From positions 6,410,756 to 6,474,755 of the forward strand of contig NC_088318.1 of NCBI RefSeq assembly GCF_910592395.1: 64,000 nucleotides of DNA. Direction: 5' to 3'. Shown here in pieces: positions 57,091-64,000 of the stretch. A program made the position numbers and the translations under genes. The notes under the pieces were generated by a model. The model was not told where the DNA came from. It saw nothing but the letters and a program-made list of their open reading frames with translations, and searched no databases. Position 1 is the first letter of the stretch. The number at the start of each line of letters is the position of its first letter. The stretch is from Lineus longissimus. Its lineage: Eukaryota > Nemertea > Pilidiophora > Heteronemertea > Lineidae.

Positions 57091-57228
57091 CAATCGATAT
57101 CATTGCTTGCGTTCGTAATATAATGGCGACGCAAATATTTGTCTCAATTTTCATTTCAATAGACTTTTCGCTAATGTACACACACAACGTCTTTATTTTC
57201 ACTATTGAATACTGAATAGATTAAAGAA
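57091..57228. other. Insert of about 140 bp unique to copy B
   Basis: Copy A reads GACAGGACAATTGTTGACAAC at 24706. In copy B this is split by sequence starting CGATATCATTGCTTGCG. Class unknown. Confidence 0.45.
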
Positions 57229-57303
57229 TTGTTGACAACAGAAATGTAACTGCATTGAATAATCGGAATGACTTGAATCCGTTTGAGTCGAGACAACTCA
57301 AAG

Positions 57304-57405
57304 AGGCGATCTCGATTTACCAATGTGTGGCGGTTTTTATATCTGTGGATAGGTCTTGTTCACGGGGTTGCGGCAGTGAATGGCACCCCTAATCGGAGGT
57401 CAATG
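57304..57405 (+). pseudogene. Signal-peptide exon relic, copy B
   Basis: Matches 24785-24886, but the start ATG is AGG (57304-57306). A deletion of about 45 bp after GGTCAATGGT removes the GTGAGT donor context, leaving GTCAAA. The hydrophobic core is shortened by changes (LYLWIGLVHGVAAV). The exon could not be used as it is in copy A. Confidence 0.7.
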
Positions 57406-57714
57406 GTCAAACGCAAAAAGTATGTATACCCCTTCGGATCGGAGTCAGCCGTATACGTCGTCAGCGCAAACTCGTGAATAGAAATCCAACACCAGAAGAC
57501 ATAATTCGTCAAATTGGTTCCCAACTTGCACCGCGCTTGACCAATTTGATACTGCGTTGGCGTTCAATTTCTCACTCCTGAATACCACATAAAGATTATC
57601 ACATCGTGTCAGCCTCACAGATGTCGTCATTACTGGCGATACAATGGTCACATTCTGATAGGACGGCTCTTACCCGGCCATACAGTAATTGGACTTGACC
57701 TTGTTCTTTTTCAG

Positions 57715-57873
57715 ATACAACGAAATGAACCGCTTTCTTTACACAAATGGTTCAACGCCATTGTGCCGTACATTTTTGATGAGTCGTTTGGCAAGTCAAA
57801 AAGACAGCGTCCTATAAAAGTAACATCCCAGCGCGTAACAATGTTTTTCAATTTATTTGTTTTTGTTATTTGA
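57715..57873 (+). pseudogene. Second exon of the signal-peptide unit, copy B
   Basis: After TTCTTTTTCAG this reads IQRNEPLSLHKWFNAIVPYI, then FDESFGKSKRQR, and is open for 52 codons to TGA at 57871. No Y element precedes it, so it shows the empty site of Y2. It is called pseudogene because its upstream start exon is broken. It differs from copy A by a one-base indel in the A run. Confidence 0.4.
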
Positions 57874-58661
57874 ACGACTCTGGTTTCATAAATACATAGG
57901 ACATCTTTGTTGCATCCCAGGTAACATCGATCTGTGTATAGAACACAGTTGGTAAGCCCGACATCTAAAGTCGCTCGGCGTGTCTCTATATAGATGTCAT
58001 AGCCATGGCCATGCAGGCAATTTGCCAGGTCTGGTTGTGACAGTCTCACCATGTCTCACGAACGAACAGTCATACCGCCTTTGGTCTGCTGTTTGTGGCA
58101 GTACAGTCTAGCTCTATCTTACTAAGAGGCAGCAATGAATGTCTCCTATACATGCTTTCCGAAATTGGTGTCTTCCATTGGAGCTAACTTTTCCCCCCTT
58201 GTCCGTCATTAAAGGCATTCAAGTGTGTTGGTCAACCAGGACTATCTCCTTTGTCCCTCCACCATAAGGCCTAGTTTCCCCTTATGGCATCAATATTTCG
58301 GACACTCAGCGCCCCATTTCTGGAAAGGTGTATAGCCATGACATTATGTAGCCTAATCGTCTCCAAGGGTTGTAACTGCCATGCCCCCTTTAGTCTGGTT
58401 GTTGATTGTCTCACGGACTATGTCCTCTCTGCTCCGGTTGCGACATTCTCGTAGTGTCGTTCGGTGGAAAGCCATCTCTCATTAGTCTGGTTCTTACAAT
58501 GATTACGAAAAAAACCTATTGCACTTGATAGCTTGGTCTGTGTGCAACGGTCATTTTGATGATGAATTCAAGTGTTAGGGGAGGGATAACAAAACTGCTC
58601 TCTTCTCCTTTCCCTATGCAGAACCGCGCCGAATGCGTATCTGCCATACTTCTTTTTCAAG

Positions 58662-58864
58662 GAACCCTTTTAATGACAACGCGACGATCACAGAGTTGGG
58701 CTGCTCAGGGGCGAAGGAGGGCCAGAAACGGACTAAAAGCACAGTGACAGACATGGATGAGGAGGGAAAGGAATATAACAATTCGCGTACGGCAGAAAGC
58801 GTTATTGGAGAGCAAGAGGTTTCAAAGGCAATGCCTGTCAATTGCCCACAATATTTCAATAATT
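58662..58864 (+). pseudogene. C2-type Ig half-exon, copy B downstream unit
   Basis: 203 nt, near-identical to 28076-28278 but without the internal stop (CAA in place of TAA). Like that copy it has one base more than the functional exon at 47580, so it needs phase-2 entry; with phase 0 it stops within four codons. The second cysteine position reads SRTAE instead of SCTAE, so the Ig disulfide is lost. Donor GTAAGT follows. A decayed exon is the best reading. Confidence 0.6.
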
Positions 58865-58941
58865 GTAAGTATCTTACAATTGTTTTACGTTATCAAATAG
58901 CGTTGTTTCTTTTTTGTGATCTCACTCATTGTTTATTTCAG

Positions 58942-58967
58942 TTCTGTCAGCCCAGTGGAAACACTAA
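58942..58967 (+). CDS. Short terminal exon (LSAQWKH-stop), downstream unit
   Basis: Same layout as 28356-28381: TTATTTCAG, then the phase-1 continuation FLSAQWKH with TAA at 58965-58967. Kept intact although the exon before it is decayed. Confidence 0.4.
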
Positions 58968-59673
58968 TCATGGAGACATTGACAAGTATTCAAATATGGT
59001 ATTACAATTACACCAACCATGATAGTTGGTATTCTGGTTAGACGTGACAAGTCTTGAGCAAACTAAGACCAGCAAATGCTTTTATCTAAAACGCCATGTA
59101 CATTTACACTAGGCCTTTCTGTACAAAATTGAAGTAAAAGCATTTGCTAGTCTTTATTCATATCACCCAGTATCTGGTATGGTGTGACTAGTCTTGATGT
59201 AACTTAAACATACATGTATTTGAATAACATCAAGTGGTTATTTCACGAGGGCAGGTGTATATTTTGGGGGGATGTGACAAGTCCTGAAGTTAACCAAACC
59301 CTTCTGAATGACGTCTTCAATAAGGGTACCCAAAGGTGCCTGGCGTATATGGCTGGCACGAGTGGACAGAATTCACAATTATGCCACGGAATAAATCGGA
59401 ATTGTGGTGCACCATAAATCGACCAATCAAAACCTCGGATCTCGTGAGTTGTGCCGCGGCATAAATAGGAATTGTGGACGGAAGTGTCATTTATGGAGGA
59501 CGGAAGTAAATCGGAATGGTGTACTATAAATCGACCAATCAAAACATCGGATCTTGTGAATTATGCCGCGGCATAATTCTGAATTTTGTCCACTCGCGCC
59601 AGCCATAGGCGTAGGCATTGTACGGCGGGGAGGGAGGGTGGGGGGTGACTCGGAGATTGTCTCCACAGGCATC

Positions 59674-60320
59674 TGGCATTTTTGTAGTGTATCTAACACA
59701 AAAAAACTGGAAAGATTAAATTATAGGGCCCTTAAACTTGTGTATAAAGATCATACTAGCTCATACGAGTCACTTCTCGCAGAGGACGCTTCGGTCTCCC
59801 TACATCTACGCAGACGGAGAACTATTGCTGAAGAAGTGTACAAAATCCTAGAAAAACAAAGACCCTCCTACTTGTTGTACCTCATAAAAGAAAAAGAAAT
59901 CTCGCACAACCTTCGTAGCAATAATGTGCAGATCAATCATTTTAACAGTATATCATATGGTAAAAATAGTTTTATATATGAAGCCTCACGGATTTGGAAT
60001 GACCTGCCAAACCATATCCGTGAGGCCAATAATTTTACCATTTTTCGTAAACTTATATTAACTTGGAAGGGTGATAAATGTAAATGTGCTATGTGCGCTT
60101 TTTAAACTGTGTTTGTACTATTGCCTTTTAGAGACATAACCCTGTAGGGCTATTGTTTTACTATTTGTAAATTAATCTTGTGATAACTCTGTATTATTTA
60201 TTCTTTTGTTATTTTAATCATGTTAGATATCGGTTGAAGAGCCCACCACAGCTCACGTTTTTTATGTATTCCCGTACCGATGAAAAATAAAGTTTATCTT
60301 ATCTTATCTTATCTTATCTT
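59674..60320 (+). mobile_element. LINE 3' fragment with (CTTAT)n tail and 6-bp target repeat
   Basis: Open from 59674 to 60105, with the ending common to CR1/L2-like LINEs: LERLNYRALKLVYKDHTSSY, LHLRRRRTIAEEVYKIL, NLRSNN, then YEASRIWNDLPNHIREANNF and TIFRKLI. It then has a 3' region with AATAAAG and a CTTAT repeat tail. GGCATC flanks it at 59668-59673 and 60321-60326. Copy A at 29138-29143 has the single GGCATC, uninterrupted. It is 5'-truncated and lacks the catalytic part. Confidence 0.87.
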
Positions 60321-60720
60321 GGCATCGTTAAAGAAACACTTCCAGGTAAAAGATTAATTCTATTGAGGTCACTTAAGCTGTAAATACTGGCCACTCTACA
60401 CTGCCCAAAAATTTCGCGTCCAGGATATTTTCGCGAATTTCTAGAGTAGGTAATGCTCACGAAAATATTCTGCCGCGATTCCAGCAAAAATTCCATGTCA
60501 TTGTTGTTATGCTTCCACAGGCATTGCATCCAGCTAGGCCCTATATAGATCTAAGCTTACTAATAACCATAAAGAGATTATAGATTTGAGACCGCGCATA
60601 TCCATTGCAATTGGTAATTAGCACGTTTACAATTAACGTCACACCAAACAAACACAAATTCCACAACTCATCAATGACTTGATCTTATGTGCTGTCGGCT
60701 TAATTGCTTCATACAAAGAG

Positions 60721-61765
60721 ATGTGTCGTGTAATCAAGCCATGAGCGTATTCATTTAAACGACACTCGTTAATCATCTTCTGTAATAATTTGTTTGAGTA
60801 ATCTGGGAAATTTTTGAAAAATGGCGTCCATAAGTACATTTACATTCTTCGCTCGTGCCTCATCTCAACTGGAGCCCTTTGACGAGAGATAATGGCTTTT
60901 TCTGGCATTTATCTGAAAAACTTGACTTTCCTGGGAAACGTGACAGTGCCCAAGTTGTAGGGTAATTACACATTTCTTCAAGTCCCAAGATAATATTCAT
61001 TGAGTTAAGTTGAAATCAGCGTGACAGTGAACTAATTGGCTGCAAGAATTTCCAGCAAGTACTTGTACCGGTAATATTTTTGTCTGACAACAACCGTTTT
61101 TGGGCCTTTTGAGCTTATTTGACCTTATCAAATATGAGAGTAGTAGACAGATCAAGTTGTTTGAAATGACTGACATAATTTTAAAAGCCCTTGTCCTGCA
61201 ATTGCCACCGTGATAATGTATCTCAAGTGCCCCAGCCACATATGTACAAATGATAATCATGTTTGGCAAAATTAAATGTGTGGTGAATATTGAAAGTTCA
61301 GGTGTGAACACATTATTTAAAAGTGTGGAATTACACAGCGAGAACTGTGTAATCCCAGTAAATGATTTTTATACATATTGAAGTCATGAAGACTGTGAGT
61401 GTGAATTTTATCCTGATACCTAGTTAAAGGCAGAAAGGAAATTGAAGATAGTGACAAAAATGGTATTTTTTCCTAATGTTAAGTCGGGATCGTGGGACTA
61501 TTGATTTCTGCCCGTTTCTAGTATTGTGAGGATGTATTTGGTCATTTGTTTTGATGCATGAAACCCGGATCGCAATTATTGAAAAATTTGTGTAGAAACT
61601 TCATTTGTAGTAGAGTGTGTATATCTGTTACTTCTAATGCTTTTAAAGTCTTGAATAATGGTTTGGTGTGGGCAATGAGCAGAGCAGATAATAATAATGA
61701 AATGACCTGAAATCTATCGCCTTGTCTTTTATCTTTTTCACTAGGCTAAAGTTCATTTCTGCAAC
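60721..61765. other. Unassigned sequence after copy B
   Basis: Similarity to copy A ends at the left edge. I see no gene, repeat family or RNA here. A minus-strand frame of 104 codons (61311-60997) shows no domain. Confidence 0.4.
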
Positions 61766-63565
61766 TCTTCTTTGTATCACAGTGACATCTCTGTGAGACC
61801 ACCTTGTTGTCTGTTAAAGACTGCACACCAAGACATGGCTCCATAAGCAATATCTCTTTGAAAACATCTTGTTGTCTGATTAGGACTGCACACCGAAGAC
61901 TTCCCTCCATAAGGAACGCTCTAGACTCTACGAGAAAATATTGTTGACCGATTGGGACACCACACTGAAGACGTGCCTACATACCTGAGACCACACCGAA
62001 TACATGTCTCAATAAGGGACATCCATTTGAGACCTCCTTTTTGTCTGATCAAGACAGCACACCATAGTCTCCATAAGTGACATCTCAATGAGACCACCTT
62101 GTTGTCTGTTCGGTGCAGCACGCACACTGAATATATGCGTCCATAAAGGACATCTCTATGAGACCATCTTGTTGTCTGATTGGACAAGACATGTCTTCAT
62201 AAGTGACATATGTATGAGGACACCTTGTTGGCTGATTGTGACAGCAGATTGAAGACCTGTCTCTATTTAAGTGGCATCCCTTCGACAGCACACTAAAGAC
62301 TTGCCTCAAAAAGGGACACGTCTTTGAGACCATCTAGTTGTCTGATTGAGACAAGACATGTCTCCATAAGTGACATATGTATGAGGACACCTTGTTGGCT
62401 GATTGTGACAGCACATTGAAGACCTGTCTCTAGTGGCATCCCTTCGAGAGCACACTGAAAACTTGCCTCCAAAAGGGACATCTTGTTGATACCATCTTGT
62501 ATTCTGATTGAGACAAGACTATGTTTCCATAAGTGACATCTATATGAGGACACCTTGCTGATTGGGACAGCACATCGAAGACTTGCCTCCAAAAGGGAAT
62601 CTCTTTATGACAATCTTTTTGTCTGATTGAGACAAGACAGTCATGTGTCCATAAGTGACACCTCCATGCGACATTTTGTTGACTTATTGGGAGGGCACAC
62701 TGAATACTGTCTCTATAAGTGGAATCCCTTCGACAGCTCACTAAAGACTTGCCTCAAAAAGGGATACGTCTTTGAGACCATCTAGTTGTCTGATTGAGAC
62801 AAGACATGTCTCCATAAGTGACATATGTATGAGGACACCTTGTTGGCTGATTGTGACAGCACATTGAAGACTTGTCTCCATAAAAGACATCCATTCGAGA
62901 ACACACTGAAGACTTGCCTCAAAAAGGGACATGTCTTTGAGACCATCTAGTTGTCTGATTGAGACAAGACATGTCTTCATAAGTGAGATATGTATGAGGA
63001 CACCTTGTTGGCTGATTGTGACAGCACATTGAAGACCTATCTCTATAAGCGGCATCCCTTCGACAGCACACTAAAGACTTGCCTCAAAAAGGGACATGTC
63101 TTTGATACCATCTAGTTGTTTGGTTGAGACAAGACATGTCTTCATGAGTGACATATGTATAAGGACACCTTGTTGGCTGATTGTGACAGCACATTGAAGA
63201 CCTGTCTCTAGTGGCACCCCTTCGAGAGCACACTGAAAACTTGCCTCCAAAAGGGACATCTTGTTGATACCATCTTGTATTCTGATTGAGACAAGACTAT
63301 GTTTCCATAAGTGACATCTATATGAGGACACCTTGCTGATTGGGACAGCACATCGAAGACTTGCCTCCAAAAGGGAATCTCTTTATGACAATCTTTTTGT
63401 CTGATTGAGACAAGACAGTCATGTGTCCATAAGTGACACCTCCATGCGACATTTTGTTGACTTATTGGGAGGGCACACTGAATACTTGTCTCTATAAATA
63501 TCATCTCTATGAGACTATCTTGTTGATTGATTGGGTCAGCACACTGAAGACTTGTCTCCATCAGG
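61766..63565. repeat. Satellite, about 66-bp unit, with a 778-bp higher-order repeat
   Basis: About 27 units are built from GAGACCACCTTGTTGTCTGA, TTGGGACAGCACACTGAAGAC and TTGTCTCCATAAGTGACAT. Block 62281-62711 recurs at 63059-63489 with an offset of 778 bp and few differences, showing a higher-order repeat. Minus-strand frames of about 100 codons follow from a unit length near 22 codons and are not called as genes. Confidence 0.88.
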
Positions 63566-64000
63566 AATATAACAGAAAAGAGGCGGCGGAAGGGGCTCTT
63601 TAGATAATGGCTGAAATTACAGCTAAAATCATTACGAATGTTTCCATTTCATCATATTTTGTTGGAAGGGCATAGATCTCAACATTATTTAGCATTCGGT
63701 GCAAATCGACTACGTTTGGAGGGTTCAAATGGACCCTTTCAATATTGGGCGGGGTACTTTTTGGGGCTATTTTCAAAAAATTTCAATTAAAAAACAAATT
63801 TACCGTGCGATGGACATATATACCAGTTTTATATGAATAAATGATTGTTCCAGATCATTTCCACCAAAAAAAAGTATATTTGCCATATTCGACTGACAAA
63901 TCAGGTACTAAAAGGGTTGGGGTCTATGAGGATTTTCAGTTAAAGTTAACCGAAAAACCTAAAATTATGAATTATAGTTTTTTTAATCTGTTTTTGGTAT
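63566..64000. other. Unassigned sequence at the window end
   Basis: AT-rich with several A- and T-runs. No gene or repeat recognised. Confidence 0.4.

Larger units (their letters stand above)
30187..60720. repeat. Segmental duplication, copy B
   Basis: The second copy of the unit, longer than A because of insertions at 31.05-31.67, 32.20-32.65 and 34.05-43.22 kb and several smaller ones. It ends near 60720, where similarity to 29550 stops after TTAATTGCTTCATA. It contains the best-preserved Ig receptor gene. The 30.19-34.05 kb block outside listed elements holds no gene I recognise. A 31.05-31.67 kb stretch unique to B is also unassigned. Confidence 0.85.

Noticed and set aside
61766-63565. 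Minus-strand frames of about 100 codons as a repeat protein
   Set aside because: Frame length follows from the unit size, the frames restart irregularly, and no start or splice context is evident.
1-64000. tRNA or rRNA genes
   Set aside because: I looked for internal promoter boxes and cloverleaf-like stretches and saw none convincing; a covariance-model search would be needed to exclude them.

Overview
This is animal genomic DNA: AT-rich, split by spliceosomal introns, and packed with eukaryotic transposable elements. Nothing bacterial is visible. The many TAGGCCTA words, the families of long repeats ending in GACGACGG arrays, the FLYWCH-type zinc finger and the mix of Tigger, BEL, Ty3/gypsy, LINE and Mutator-like elements suggest a marine invertebrate. 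My guess is an echinoderm- or hemichordate-like deuterostome, but the sequence does not settle this.

The host content is an array of immunoglobulin-superfamily (IgSF) receptor gene units. One large unit is duplicated: copy A runs from about 6.9 to 29.55 kb and copy B from about 30.2 to 60.7 kb. Fragments of an earlier unit lie at 1-400 and 5.48-5.69 kb. Copy B carries the best gene, with five consecutive exons whose splice phases all agree: a V-type Ig domain (44843-45166), two exons of a C2-type Ig domain (46472-46605 and 47580-47781), a transmembrane exon (48217-48350) and a short cytoplasmic exon ending in a stop (51559-51636). Its signal-peptide exon was not found. A small alternative last exon at 47860-47884 would end the protein before the membrane. 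Copy A keeps the V exon (13947-14270), but the C2 exons are deleted and the transmembrane exon is cut and out of phase.

Both units also hold a signal-peptide exon (24785-24886; broken relative at 57304-57405), a short following exon (26914-27084; 57715-57873), and an extra C2-like exon with its own terminal exon (28076-28381; 58662-58967).

The rest is mobile DNA, often nested. At 0.55-5.0 kb a minisatellite is split by a LINE, which is split by a Tigger transposon with an apparently intact two-exon transposase. At 18.6-23.8 kb one terminal-inverted-repeat element holds a foldback element with a 9-bp target duplication. That element in turn holds a FLYWCH gene fragment cut by another repeat. 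At 34.9-42.1 kb a second element with a 9-bp duplication contains a Ty3/gypsy retrotransposon with both LTRs. Comparing copies A and B shows the empty site for many insertions, so they can be ordered relative to the duplication. The window ends in a 66-bp satellite with a 778-bp higher-order repeat (61.8-63.56 kb).
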